Below the pieces are notes generated by a model, which was given only the letters and a program-made list of their open reading frames with translations, was not told the DNA's origin and made no database searches. Position numbers and translations under genes: made by a program. A stretch of 39,870 nucleotides of DNA from a virus, in IMG/VR virus record IMGVR_UViG_3300028030_000032, positions 1 to 39,870 of that record; one strand, written 5' to 3'. Shown in pieces: positions 1-7,052 of this stretch. Each line of letters opens with the position of its first letter. Position 1 is the first letter of the stretch.

Positions 1-1431
1 GCGCAGTACGACGGTGACGGGACCAGCAGCGCTGAAGCATCCGCCGACGGCGGAGTAGGGGCCTGGAATGATATTACAGTCGGGGTAAGTGGGACTCCGA
101 CGCATGGTACAGCTCAGGCGCCCGGTGATACGGTGCATATCAAAAGCTGTGATGCAGCAGGGGCTGACATTGACCTTATATTAACGGCGCAGGTATTATT
201 TCAGCCCGGTGATACTGTTAATGGATCGGTCAGATATATAGTAGATGACGGAACCATATGGGCACAGACCGGAACAATCAAGATCAAGGTCAATGTTGAC
301 GATAATTGTTTTGAGGTAAACTCAGTTTCAAACGGATTTTTTTATCTGGACGGCGCTGATCGGCTCACCCTGCAAAGTGGGCAAGTATCGACAACCAATT
401 CAAACTGTACCATGAATTTTAACGGGTATACCATTGTAAAAAATGTGATCTATATCTTCAGCGACGATAATGATGACACAGGTATCCGAAAAAAGACAAT
501 AATAGCCAGTTCATATAATCAACTACGTTTTTACAATTGTGTCTTTAAAAAGGTGGTTGCGAACGGATCGTATAATCCGTATGTCTGGCAGCCGTCTTAT
601 GGCCAAATAGCGCATTTTATTAACTGCAGGTTCGAGACATCAACATCTGATTCCAGCGACAGCCTTTTCTATTTTTCATCGTTTGCTGCACCGGTATACA
701 TTGACGGGGGTTCATGGCCGGTAAAACATGCTGACTCTATAGCTGTTTATAGCAGTGTAAATTCCGGTGCGCAGGCGACTGCCACAAATTTCGATGCACC
801 ACCTGATGCCATGAGGCTACCGTTCAAAACGACCTTGGACTCCAACAGTGATAGTTCTGATAATGCAATGATTTTGTCATCAACAATGCGCAATCGCGGG
901 TTTGGTTGGTCAAAAGCCACGCAGTATGGTTTTGCCATGTATGATGGGCTGGGAAACTACCCATACCTTAATGCCACCACACCGGCCGGACAGGGATGGG
1001 CTGTCCGTGCTATGGCCTCTTATGCGTCTGCCGACATTCCGTTTGATTTTGTCCGTTCGCAGATCCTTTACGATCTGGCTTCAGAGGCAAAAACAATCAC
1101 CCTCCATCTTGCCGTTCGGGACAATTATTCGACTCCTCAGAAATCAGCCTGGTATCTCAAAATCGAATACATTGATTCAGGAGATACTACCAGAATAGAA
1201 ACCAGCCAGGGCACAGGCGATCTTGATGCGGATACTCTAACATGGTCGGCTGAAAACGGAAGTAATCAGCCTTATTACGGAGCGCAGGTCTTCGACAAAT
1301 ATAAAATAGCAATCACCACGGCCCATGCGATCAAACAGAATACAGAGATACTGGTAACGTTGATGATTGAAACCCCTGCCCCTGATACGGCGTCTTTTTT
1401 CCTGGTTGATCCATATCCGGAGATTTCCTGA
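1..1431 (+). CDS. Tail appendage/fibre-like protein, 5' truncated by the window edge
   Basis: The frame is open from base 1, so the true start lies left of the window; an internal GTG at 133 is not needed as a start. About 476 residues are visible. They are rich in Gly, Asp, Ser, Thr and aromatic residues, with alternating hydrophobic stretches typical of beta-structured phage appendages. I see no signal peptide, membrane segment or catalytic motif. It is followed without a gap by small genes of the same late operon (TGATG overlap at 1429-1433), then a BppU-like protein and the endolysin. I infer a virion appendage, possibly a receptor-binding or tail-tip protein; the family is not recognised. 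Confidence 0.6.
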   Translation, partial: AQYDGDGTSSAEASADGGVGAWNDITVGVSGTPTHGTAQAPGDTVHIKSCDAAGADIDLILTAQVLFQPGDTVNGSVRYIVDDGTIWAQTGTIKIKVNVDDNCFEVNSVSNGFFYLDGADRLTLQSGQVSTTNSNCTMNFNGYTIVKNVIYIFSDDNDDTGIRKKTIIASSYNQLRFYNCVFKKVVANGSYNPYVWQPSYGQIAHFINCRFETSTSDSSDSLFYFSSFAAPVYIDGGSWPVKHADSIAVYSSVNSGAQATATNFDAPPDAMRLPFKTTLDSNSDSSDNAMILSSTMRNRGFGWSKATQYGFAMYDGLGNYPYLNATTPAGQGWAVRAMASYASADIPFDFVRSQILYDLASEAKTITLHLAVRDNYSTPQKSAWYLKIEYIDSGDTTRIETSQGTGDLDADTLTWSAENGSNQPYYGAQVFDKYKIAITTAHAIKQNTEILVTLMIETPAPDTASFFLVDPYPEIS

Positions 1432-1817
1432 TGCCTGCTGTTTATGCCGAATTTGGAAGTTGCGGACTTGGCCCGGCATCCAGCCAGGCTGTACCGGCAA
1501 TGCCCGGCGCACTTGGAGTGGTGCGGCATCCTGGTGATCCGGTATATTTGACCAATATTACGCTTAAAAATATCATCATAGGCTCAAGATATTGGATAGC
1601 CCAAGAATCTGATCATTCCGTTGTTCTGACATCCGGGGTAGCTGCATCAACAGATGTCGTTTTATCAAATATTCCGGTTTACGAAACTGATATGCTTGCG
1701 CTGGTGCGGGTGCGCAATGCGTCCGGCAGTCCACCCTATTACAAGCCCTTGGACTCATACGCATATCTTACGAAAGCAGCGGTAATTGTTTTTATATCCC
1801 AGGAGGACGATGACTAA
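1431..1817 (+). CDS. Small phage appendage protein, unknown family
   Basis: 128 aa. The ATG overlaps the previous stop (TGATG) and the stop overlaps the next start (TAATG), so translation is coupled in a tightly packed late operon. The first 35 residues are Gly/Pro/Ala rich. The rest alternates beta-prone stretches such as 'VYLTNITLKNIIIGSRYWI', which resembles the short beta-sandwich modules found beside tail fibres. No catalytic motif is visible. A structural role is inferred from position only. Confidence 0.6.
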   Translation: MPAVYAEFGSCGLGPASSQAVPAMPGALGVVRHPGDPVYLTNITLKNIIIGSRYWIAQESDHSVVLTSGVAASTDVVLSNIPVYETDMLALVRVRNASGSPPYYKPLDSYAYLTKAAVIVFISQEDDD

Positions 1818-2023
1818 TGACTCTTGATGAGATTGGATACAAGATTGATCAGCTGGAGCGCAACTTTGAAGCCATTGGCGGGGCAATCAACACCGGGGCC
1901 ATGGCTATTGACGGCGCGGTAAAAGACGTCAAGGATCTGCGTGTAGCGGTCGGTTACCGGATTGACCAACTTGACCAAAAACTCAACACAATCCTGGAGC
2001 TGTTAAATGCCGATAACAGTTGA
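1817..2023 (+). CDS. Small coiled-coil protein in the appendage operon
   Basis: 68 aa, starting in a TAATG overlap with the upstream gene. Two amphipathic heptad segments (residues 3-20 'LDEIGYKIDQLERNFEAI' and about 48-63 'GYRIDQLDQKLNTILELL') flank an Ala/Gly-rich middle. The two segments resemble each other (YKIDQLERNF and YRIDQLDQKL), suggesting an internal duplication or a helical hairpin that oligomerises. It could be a trimerising or chaperone-like helper of the tail fibres. No membrane segment is present, so it is not a holin. Function unknown. Confidence 0.6.
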   Translation: MTLDEIGYKIDQLERNFEAIGGAINTGAMAIDGAVKDVKDLRVAVGYRIDQLDQKLNTILELLNADNS

Positions 2024-2462
2024 CTGGTCGGCGCGGATAATCAATGTGCCAAAAGATTACCTCGTCCAGCAGTCGGCGACCATCTACCAGATGGATATAA
2101 TGCAGTTTAAAGATGACGTTGTGGCCCTGCAGGCATCAGAGGCAGGGATGGTCAATCCGGATGCAATCAGGCACAACAGCAAGGTGCAACTCGGTAATGT
2201 TACCATTGCCGATGTCGTCCTTGTGATTAACGGCTATACGGTGACGTTTGAAAACGGTATTTACGCCGTTGATATTGTTGGCGCCAACTCCAATATAAGC
2301 GATGTGCTCAACCTCAATTATGTCTCGGTGCGCTCCTATAACTCAGCCGGGCTGCAAGTGGTATCAACCGGATCAGGACTCAGCACAGAGGAGCATGATA
2401 AATTGATGGCACTGCCGCAGGCTGTGAACACGGCTGATGCTGTTTGGGAGTATACGAGATAA
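2007..2462 (+). CDS. Conserved phage structural protein of the tail-appendage type
   Basis: 151 aa, overlapping the upstream gene by 17 nt. The N-terminus ('ITVDWSARIINVPKDYL') and the centre ('VTFENGIYAVDIVGANSNISDV') have the pattern I associate with a widespread phage structural module of the form ITVDW..k.InVPk..., ...INGYTVtFedG.YaVnlvGaNSNI.DV. The C-terminus (STEEHDKLMALPQAVNTADAVWEYTR) has the short helical linker often found after that module. It probably attaches to tail fibre or baseplate components. It lies between a coiled-coil protein and an acidic small protein in the same operon. Confidence 0.65.
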   Translation: MPITVDWSARIINVPKDYLVQQSATIYQMDIMQFKDDVVALQASEAGMVNPDAIRHNSKVQLGNVTIADVVLVINGYTVTFENGIYAVDIVGANSNISDVLNLNYVSVRSYNSAGLQVVSTGSGLSTEEHDKLMALPQAVNTADAVWEYTR

Positions 2463-2707
2463 TGGCGGACGCGTGGGAATTGCTTGTTGCTGAATCATCC
2501 CTGCCCGAGCACGCGCATGATGCCTGGGAGCATTTGGAGTCGGTCAAGGCGGGCGGGGGAGGATTAACAGTTGTTTCTGACATAGAGGTAGAGATGGATC
2601 AATTATGCTTTGAGGTCGAAACGGAAGAGGAATTGATAGTGGAGACCGCAGGTGAACTGGAAGTTGAAGTTAACGATGATGAGCTTGAGGTCGAGGTGTG
2701 CGCATGA
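2462..2707 (+). CDS. Very acidic small protein with Glu-Val repeats
   Basis: 81 aa from the ATG at 2462, which overlaps the previous TAA as TAATG; an upstream in-frame GTG at 2444 is a less likely start. The second half is a run of alternating acidic and hydrophobic residues (LEVEV, DDELEVEV), strongly negative and beta-prone. The first half carries two short Trp/His-containing helices (DAWELLVAE, HDAWEHLES) that look like a duplicated motif. Its stop overlaps the next start (ATGA). Function unknown; a charged spacer or a DNA-mimic-like protein are only possibilities. Confidence 0.6.
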   Translation: MADAWELLVAESSLPEHAHDAWEHLESVKAGGGGLTVVSDIEVEMDQLCFEVETEEELIVETAGELEVEVNDDELEVEVCA

Positions 2708-3060
2708 AAAAACTTGGTGATATTGATTACAAGAGAGGGGATACCAGACCTATCAGGTTAAGGATAAAAGACCCGGAAACAGGATCGTACCTTGACCTAA
2801 CGGGCAGTACTTTCAAGATGGTTATTGATCCCGAGCAGGCCCCGGCTGACGGGACAAACAACATCGCCTCAATAGATGGTGTTATTGACCCAGACCAGGT
2901 TGAAAACATAGGCAGAGTATCGTTTACGCCAACGATCACCGACACCGATCATGTTGGTACATTTTATTATGAGGTGCAGATGATAGATGCAAGCGGTCAT
3001 GTTGTCACGCTGCACAATAAGCCATACAAATTCAAGCTATCCCAGGATATCGTTAAATGA
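2704..3060 (+). CDS. BppU N-terminal-domain-like baseplate/appendage protein
   Basis: 118 aa from the ATG at 2704 (ATGA overlap with the previous stop). The layout 'KRGDTRPIRLRIKDPETG...LDLTGSTFKMVI..', then '..GRVSFTPT.TDT..VGTFYYEVQMIDASGHVVTL', then '..YKFKLSQDI', follows the immunoglobulin-like N-terminal domain of phage baseplate upper proteins (BppU_N type), which set up a material property and then describe linear deformation of input values. In lactococcal phages the domain docks the receptor-binding organelle to the baseplate. Here the domain stands alone at its usual size, so it could be a separate adaptor for the appendage proteins encoded upstream. Confidence 0.65.
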   Translation: MKKLGDIDYKRGDTRPIRLRIKDPETGSYLDLTGSTFKMVIDPEQAPADGTNNIASIDGVIDPDQVENIGRVSFTPTITDTDHVGTFYYEVQMIDASGHVVTLHNKPYKFKLSQDIVK

Positions 3061-3089
3061 AAATCAATCGAAATATGGCTACGCCATGA
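3057..3089 (+). CDS. Possible 10-residue leader peptide between BppU-like gene and ferredoxin
   Basis: An ATGA overlap at 3057-3060 opens a ten-codon frame (MKINRNMATP) whose stop in turn overlaps the ferredoxin start (ATGA at 3086-3089). Such a chain would pass ribosomes from the BppU-like gene to the ferredoxin, which otherwise lies 25 nt away without a clear Shine-Dalgarno. It may be only a translational bridge. Expression is inferred from the two stop-start overlaps. Confidence 0.3.
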   Translation: MKINRNMATP

Positions 3090-3292
3090 CCACAACAACC
3101 TATCGCCTCTATCGTGGCCATGATTGTCCAGGGCCTCGCTCATGCGGCCTTTGCATTGAGCAGTTCCCAGCCCTGGCCGATGACGGCCTCCTAATATCAT
3201 CCCCAAATCTTGCCCTGCACGCGCAGGAGATTGAGGATGTCGTTAGGGCCTGCCCATCCGGCGCAATCTGCCTGGATGAGTGCGAGCCGTGA
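3086..3292 (+). CDS. Small single-cluster ferredoxin-like protein
   Basis: 68 aa from the ATG at 3086. Cysteines lie at residues 14, 20 and 23 (C-x5-C-x2-C) and at 56 followed by Pro (ACPSGAI), the layout of a one-cluster [3Fe-4S]/[4Fe-4S] ferredoxin of the 'C..C..C ... CP' type. Two more cysteines lie at 62 and 66. The segment 'SCGLCIEQFPALADDGLL' corresponds to the usual 'C..C...CP..F..DDG'. The spacing to the first Cys is longer than in Desulfovibrio-type ferredoxins. It lies between virion appendage and lysis genes, an unusual site for a redox protein. It could be late-expressed metabolic cargo or a metal-binding structural protein. Confidence 0.6.
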   Translation: MTTTTYRLYRGHDCPGPRSCGLCIEQFPALADDGLLISSPNLALHAQEIEDVVRACPSGAICLDECEP

Positions 3293-3624
3293 CACTCGGA
3301 GAGTTGCAAGAAGATTTTGCCTGGAAAATAACTCGCTTGCTCTGGTATCTCCACGCCTGCGGATATAATATGCGTGGTGGTCACTGGCTGCGATGTCGTG
3401 ATTGCTATGTCGGGGCAAAAAACTCCGTCCACAAAAAAAAACTCGCCCTGGACATAAACCTCACGCTTTCCCCGTCCCATGACGAGCGGCCTCGGCTATT
3501 AACTGGCAAGGCGGCGCAAGACGCCCACAATAAACTGCATGATTACTGGGATTCACTCGGCGGTGCAAGACGCATTAAAAACGATCTGAATCACTATTCT
3601 GTTTCATATCGCGGCATGAGATAA
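3289..3624 (+). CDS. Endolysin, M15-type zinc D-Ala-D-Ala/L-Ala-D-Glu peptidase
   Basis: 111 aa from a GTG at 3289 that overlaps the ferredoxin stop (GTGA). The motif S46-x-H48-x6-D55 ('SVHKKKLALDINL') and the later 'DLNHYS' with H102 supply the His, Asp and His zinc ligands of phage M15-family endolysins, and '..YWDSLGG.....ND.NHYS' matches their conserved C-terminal half. These enzymes cut the peptide stems of peptidoglycan at lysis. The protein is a lone catalytic domain of usual size, with no signal peptide or cell-wall-binding domain, so it would need a holin. None is recognisable next to it. It is the last gene before a terminator hairpin. Confidence 0.85.
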   Translation: MTLGELQEDFAWKITRLLWYLHACGYNMRGGHWLRCRDCYVGAKNSVHKKKLALDINLTLSPSHDERPRLLTGKAAQDAHNKLHDYWDSLGGARRIKNDLNHYSVSYRGMR

Positions 3625-3663
3625 ATCCCTTGGGGCACATTTTTCAAACATGCCCCAAGGGAT
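3625..3663 (+). terminator. Long perfect hairpin ending the lysis operon
   Basis: The 13-nt arms ATCCCTTGGGGCA (3625-3637) and TGCCCCAAGGGAT (3651-3663) are perfect inverted repeats around a 13-nt loop, starting inside the endolysin stop codon region. No T-run follows. It could stop or slow late transcription before the leftward integrase gene, or protect the mRNA end. Confidence 0.6.
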
Positions 3664-3674
3664 CGCGTTGTAAA

Positions 3675-3719
3675 TGGTCGGGAAGAGAGGATTCGAACCT
3701 CCGACCCCAGCGTCCCGAA
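3675..3719 (-). other. attP: attP core: 3' part of a tRNA-Pro(CGG) gene
   Basis: Read on the minus strand, 3719 to 3675 gives an anticodon loop TTCGGGA, the 3' anticodon-stem strand CGCTG, a variable loop, a complete T arm (GGAGG TTCGAAT CCTCT), the 3' acceptor strand CTTCCCG, discriminator A and encoded CCA. The block closely resembles the same part of bacterial tRNA-Pro(CGG). The sequence leaves tRNA character right at the anticodon loop: the matching 5' stem CAGCG and the D arm are absent. A 45-nt tRNA 3' fragment 74 bp from a tyrosine integrase is the classic attachment core that rebuilds the host tRNA after integration. Virion genes lie on both sides, so this is attP (phage form), not attL or attR. 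Confidence 0.85.
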
Positions 3720-3735
3720 GGATGAATTCATCCTT
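3718..3735. repeat. 18-bp perfect palindrome at the edge of the attP core
   Basis: AAGGATGAATTCATCCTT is its own reverse complement and its first two bases overlap the anticodon-loop end of the att core. It could be a recombinase or excision-factor site, or the hairpin that ends integrase transcription. Nearby, 3763-3776 holds a second small hairpin (GGGGC/GCCCC). Confidence 0.55.
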
Positions 3736-3792
3736 GATATTTCAGCTTTTGCGCTTGAAATTTCCGGGGCATAGGCCCCAAAACCAAACCGA

Positions 3793-4812
3793 TTATTCAA
3801 GCAGATTTATAGCCGCCTTTTGTTCCGATGCGGAGACGTGCTGATACACCTTGGCGGTAATTCCAGGGTCAGAATGCCCAAGCAATTCCGATACCGTTTT
3901 CAGGCTGACCCCTTTCCTGAGCAAGTCAGTAGCAAAGGCATGGCGCAGGTCATAGAGCCTTAATCTTCTTGTCACACGCGCCCTTTTCTTGGCTGCCTTC
4001 CATGCCTTCTTGATCGAATCAACCCGGTGCCCGTGGTAATGCACAATGTACCTGATACCGTCCTTTATGTCTCCCTCGTACCAGCAGTCAAGGTGATCGT
4101 ATAGCACATGATGGAGCGGCACCATCCGTTGAGGGAGCCCGCCTTTCCTGGCGGAAATTACCTGGATTGTCTTGTTGTGGAAATCAACGGCATCCCATGT
4201 GAGAGAGAGCAATTCTTCTTTCCCCGGCCGGAGCCCGGTATAATAAGAGACGATCAGTGCTCTTTTAAGGTGCGGAGCGGCCGCCTTTACAATCGCGTCA
4301 AATTCAGGCTTTGACGGCGGCATGATTATGGCGTCGTCCCGCTTTGGCATCTCAAACCCTTCCATGGGATTATGTGCCAACAGGCGGCGTTTTACCGACC
4401 ACCTGAGTATTGCCCTTATGTCTGATAATTCCCGGTGGATGGTGGTGTTTTTGACTGTCCTTGACCTGCCGGCCACATATTGATCCAGCACGGTTGGGAC
4501 GATCTGGTGCGCCTGCATGTTTCCAATGCGCGGGACAATGATTCTTTCCAGCTTGATATACAGGTTCCGATAGCTGGAGTCGGCCATGGTGTTGGCCTTT
4601 GCCTCAAGGTAGGAATTGCAAAGCTCTGTAAAGGTGGGACTGCTTGTTGTCTTCCTGGCGCCGAGTCCCAGGGAGAGATTAAATTCAATAGCCGCCCTCT
4701 CCGCCTCCGGGCCCCGGCCAAAGTATTTTTTATTTGTTGTTGGCCTGGCCTTATCCTTGCCCTTTTGGTAGCGGACTATCCACCTGCCGTCTTTGAGTTG
4801 GTGGACTGACAT
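3793..4812 (-). CDS. int: Tyrosine recombinase, phage integrase
   Basis: 339 aa with an N-terminal arm-binding region (about 1-55), a SAM-like core-binding domain (about 56-150) and the catalytic domain (about 165-335). Catalytic residues are visible: R195 (TGLRPGKEE), K223 (ARKGG), R290 and H291 (LYDLRHAFAT, with Tyr in place of the first His of HxxRH, a common variant), H313 (LLGHSDPGIT) and the nucleophile Y323 (KVYQHV). It ends 73 bp from the tRNA-Pro core and should integrate the phage there. The upstream 146 bp contains two similar motifs, AGTCCACAC and AGTCCACCT, that could be arm-type sites. No separate excisionase is certain; the HTH protein at 7495-7977 is one candidate. Confidence 0.93.
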   Translation of the reverse strand: MSVHQLKDGRWIVRYQKGKDKARPTTNKKYFGRGPEAERAAIEFNLSLGLGARKTTSSPTFTELCNSYLEAKANTMADSSYRNLYIKLERIIVPRIGNMQAHQIVPTVLDQYVAGRSRTVKNTTIHRELSDIRAILRWSVKRRLLAHNPMEGFEMPKRDDAIIMPPSKPEFDAIVKAAAPHLKRALIVSYYTGLRPGKEELLSLTWDAVDFHNKTIQVISARKGGLPQRMVPLHHVLYDHLDCWYEGDIKDGIRYIVHYHGHRVDSIKKAWKAAKKRARVTRRLRLYDLRHAFATDLLRKGVSLKTVSELLGHSDPGITAKVYQHVSASEQKAAINLLE

Positions 4813-4958
4813 TCACCGATACCTTTTTCTTACAAGTTTTCCCTGGACAGTTTTTCCGCAACGTCGGCAAGTCCACACTTTATGACCCTCAATATTGATG
4901 AGTTTGAAAGTCCACCTGTGGCCTATAATTAGGCATAAAGCACGAGTGATTATTTCTT

Positions 4959-5501
4959 TCATCGATGACTAAACAGTTCATGCTTCATCCTGGAAAAACT
5001 TCCAGTAACTAAGATATATGACACTGAAAGAATTGTCGTTATTACCCAGAACCTTAATGAAAACAAAATCAATCCATCCATTTCCAAAGTTCCAAAAATG
5101 AAACCGAAAATAATGCCTGACAAGGCAAGAATTCCGCCAAGAGTAAAAAAAACTATCATGAAAGCATTGACATAATATATGCTTTCTCCTGCCCCAGCAG
5201 TCCTTGTCATCTCTTCTTCAACCACCATCCTCCCGGTTTCATCTATCACATATGACAATTTTCTATCTCTGATGGTTGCTCCATGGATAAAAGCAACAAA
5301 GTTTGCAAAAAAATAGCACGAAGCAATAATAAAAGAGTCTGAAATTCCCCCCGATAAAGATTTGTCTATTTTATAGACAAAAAAACAAAATACAGAAACT
5401 AAGGCCGACAAAGACAAGAATAGTAATATGGTCTTGAATGCGTAATCAGAACGAGCGGAATTGTATTTGTTTCTATAGTCTGACCAGCCATCAAACCCCA
5501 T
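4959..5501 (-). CDS. Four-helix membrane protein co-transcribed with the repressor
   Basis: 180 aa. Hydrophobic segments lie at about residues 24-43, 57-76, 110-135 and 145-167, so four membrane helices are likely. A charged loop (RDRKLSYVIDETGRMVVEEEMTR) lies between the second and third. The start has a strong purine-rich Shine-Dalgarno (GGGGGAAGGGGG just upstream). It lies 35 nt downstream of the repressor gene on the same strand, with no terminator between, so it should be expressed in the lysogen. Genes in this place are often superinfection-exclusion or lysogenic-conversion proteins. No family is recognised and the base composition is more AT-rich than its neighbours, as in acquired morons. 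Confidence 0.7.
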   Translation of the reverse strand: MGFDGWSDYRNKYNSARSDYAFKTILLFLSLSALVSVFCFFVYKIDKSLSGGISDSFIIASCYFFANFVAFIHGATIRDRKLSYVIDETGRMVVEEEMTRTAGAGESIYYVNAFMIVFFTLGGILALSGIIFGFIFGTLEMDGLILFSLRFWVITTILSVSYILVTGSFSRMKHELFSHR

Positions 5502-5536
5502 CCCCCTTCCCCCTTATTTTTAAAATATTCTCGCTG

Positions 5537-6271
5537 TTAATATTCCTTCGTTTTCTGCACGACACAGCCGACAATTCTGAATTCTTTGCCGGTCATCTTC
5601 ATGGTGTCATATTTTTCATTCAGCGGCTTTAGATAGACATCGTTGCCGTCCCTGATGAACTGCTTGAACGTGGCCTCGCCATTATCATTGTTCCCGTTCT
5701 CAATTTTGGCGACAACATACCGGCCTGTTTCCGGTGGAATTGATGGGTCTACCACGATAATATCTCCGGGCATGAACTCAGGGAACATTGAATCCCCAAC
5801 GATCCGCAGGGCAAACGTGTTGTCACTGACGGGACGAAACACCCGCACAAATTCTTCCGCATCACCCGGTAAAAACTGATCAACTATATCTGTCCACCCT
5901 CCTGCCTGCACCCAGGAGATTATTGGAACATCCCTCCATGGTTGGTTGCTGACACGCGCAAGCCCATGGAACCTGGTCGGGGCAACCGATACCGAACCGG
6001 TATTTATCCCCGGCCACATGGCAGGGTTATTTCCTTCGAGTATCCAGCGGCCAAGGTCGAGAATTTGTTCGTAGGTGTAGCCGAGAGAATCGGCGATCAT
6101 ACGGCGCACCTCTTCGCTTCCCGGCCTGTCTCCTGATGCTATTCTATTGATGTATGATGGTTCAACGCCTATTTCGCGGGCAATTTTAGCCTGAATTCCA
6201 CGCTCTCCTTCTCTTACTATCCACGAAAAGGCCGCGTGAAATTGGCGTTCCACCTCTCGTCTTAGTGCCAT
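5537..6271 (-). CDS. CI-type repressor, HTH plus S24 self-cleaving domain
   Basis: 244 aa. Residues about 24-70 form a helix-turn-helix (IQAKIAREIGVEPSYINRIASGDR). The C-terminal half is an S24/LexA-type peptidase with nucleophile S161 (GDSMFPEFMPGDIIVVDP) and general base K203 (ATFKQF). An Ala-Gly cleavage site lies at 123-124 (WVQAGGW). RecA-stimulated autocleavage would inactivate it and induce the prophage. Its promoter has an extra palindromic operator in the spacer, so it probably autoregulates. The TATAAA -10 box ends only 5 nt before the ATG, so the transcript is predicted to be leaderless or nearly so. Confidence 0.92.
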   Translation of the reverse strand: MALRREVERQFHAAFSWIVREGERGIQAKIAREIGVEPSYINRIASGDRPGSEEVRRMIADSLGYTYEQILDLGRWILEGNNPAMWPGINTGSVSVAPTRFHGLARVSNQPWRDVPIISWVQAGGWTDIVDQFLPGDAEEFVRVFRPVSDNTFALRIVGDSMFPEFMPGDIIVVDPSIPPETGRYVVAKIENGNNDNGEATFKQFIRDGNDVYLKPLNEKYDTMKMTGKEFRIVGCVVQKTKEY

Positions 6272-6276
6272 ACTTC

Positions 6277-6305
6277 TTTATATTTCCCATTGGGAAACAA
6301 GTAAA
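6277..6305 (-). promoter_or_regulatory. Repressor promoter with operator in its spacer
   Basis: On the minus strand a -35-like TTTACT (6305-6300) and a -10-like TATAAA (6282-6277) are 17 bp apart. The spacer is filled by the palindrome TTTCCCATTGGGAAA (6283-6297), perfect around a central base. A protein bound there would block RNA polymerase. Confidence 0.7.
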
Positions 6306-6338
6306 GTGTTTTTTTTGTCATTTTGCGTCATTTTATTA

Positions 6339-6367
6339 TTGACAAAATGTTCCCAATGGGCAATGAT
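6339..6367 (+). promoter_or_regulatory. Early rightward promoter with operator in its spacer
   Basis: TTGACA (6339-6344) and AATGAT (6362-6367) are separated by 17 bp. The spacer contains TTCCCAATGGGCA (6350-6362), a copy of the operator at 6283-6297 read in the other orientation. It lies directly before the cro-like gene. The repressor and Cro-like protein should compete for the two sites. Confidence 0.72.
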
Positions 6368-6373
6368 AGCCAC

Positions 6374-6625
6374 ATGAAAAACGTAACCCAAAAAAAAATA
6401 GCCGAATGGTGCGGCCTCAAGGAGCCTTTTTTATCAAAGATTTTAAATGGTAAAAAGAGGCCGAGTGCCGAGAGAGCTGAGGCCCTGGAAGAAATTACCG
6501 GAATATCGTTTCGTGACTGGTTGCGAGCAGACCATGAAGAACTAAGGAAAAAAGTCGTTATTTCCTATCAGGTAATTTATAGCAACAAAAAGGACCACAA
6601 TAACAAGCCTGCCGTAAAGGCGTAA
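6374..6625 (+). CDS. Cro-like helix-turn-helix regulator
   Basis: 83 aa from the ATG at 6374. Residues about 5-30 form a helix-turn-helix (QKKIAEWCGLKEPFLSKILNGKKRPSAERA) typical of XRE/Cro proteins. In-frame ATGs at 6347 and 6356 lie inside the operator and upstream of the predicted transcription start, so 6374 is preferred; the mRNA would then be leaderless or nearly so. It is the first gene rightward from the immunity region and should repress the repressor promoter. The tail after residue 60 is basic and Asn/Lys-rich. Confidence 0.8.
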   Translation: MKNVTQKKIAEWCGLKEPFLSKILNGKKRPSAERAEALEEITGISFRDWLRADHEELRKKVVISYQVIYSNKKDHNNKPAVKA

Positions 6626-6629
6626 AGTT

Positions 6630-6839
6630 ATGCCACTCCAACCACTACCTGAACAGGCGATAGTAGCCGCCCGGCTCCGCAAGATGGCGGAAGACCTGAT
6701 CTTACAGGCAAAGGCCTTGGAAGCCACCCTGCCCTACCGCCCGACAAGGCAGGCCCGGCTTACCGACCCAAAAAATACGGACACCACCAACAGGCGCAAT
6801 CGGTGTGCCAAAACATCTCGTGACAACTTGTTGCCTTAG
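6630..6839 (+). CDS. Small early protein, unknown
   Basis: 69 aa, 4 nt after the Cro-like gene. The first half is an amphipathic helix (EQAIVAARLRKMAEDLILQAKALEATL), the second half is basic and polar with no predicted fold. It could be a small regulator or partner protein. The ribosome site is weak (AAAG), so expression may depend on coupling to the upstream gene. Confidence 0.5.
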   Translation: MPLQPLPEQAIVAARLRKMAEDLILQAKALEATLPYRPTRQARLTDPKNTDTTNRRNRCAKTSRDNLLP

Positions 6840-6945
6840 CCGGATGCAAGTCATGGATGAGCATTACCTCCTTTCTTTCTCCTGCAACCAAACCCCGCCA
6901 AGCACAATTCGGCAAATGGCGGGCCTTTTACCAAGGAGGACAAAG

Positions 6946-7029
6946 ATGAAGGAAATAATTTCGGACGCAATATCAGCGGCAATCATAATTGCAATGCCGC
7001 TGGCGTGGATATACGTGGCGACACTGTAA
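6946..7029 (+). CDS. 27-residue single-span membrane peptide
   Basis: The short frame 6946-7029 has an excellent Shine-Dalgarno (AAGGAGG at 6933-6939, about 6 nt from the ATG). The product has a short charged head (MKEIISD) and one hydrophobic helix (AISAAIIIAMPLAWIYVATL). It fits small phage membrane peptides that alter host membrane functions, but no family is recognised. The reading frame continues upstream without a good start. Confidence 0.5.
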   Translation: MKEIISDAISAAIIIAMPLAWIYVATL

Positions 7030-7052
7030 ATTTTAAAAGAGGAGGATATGCC

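Noticed and set aside
3675-3760. Complete tRNA gene
   Set aside because: Only the 3' half from the anticodon loop is tRNA-like; no D arm or 5' acceptor strand follows beyond 3719.
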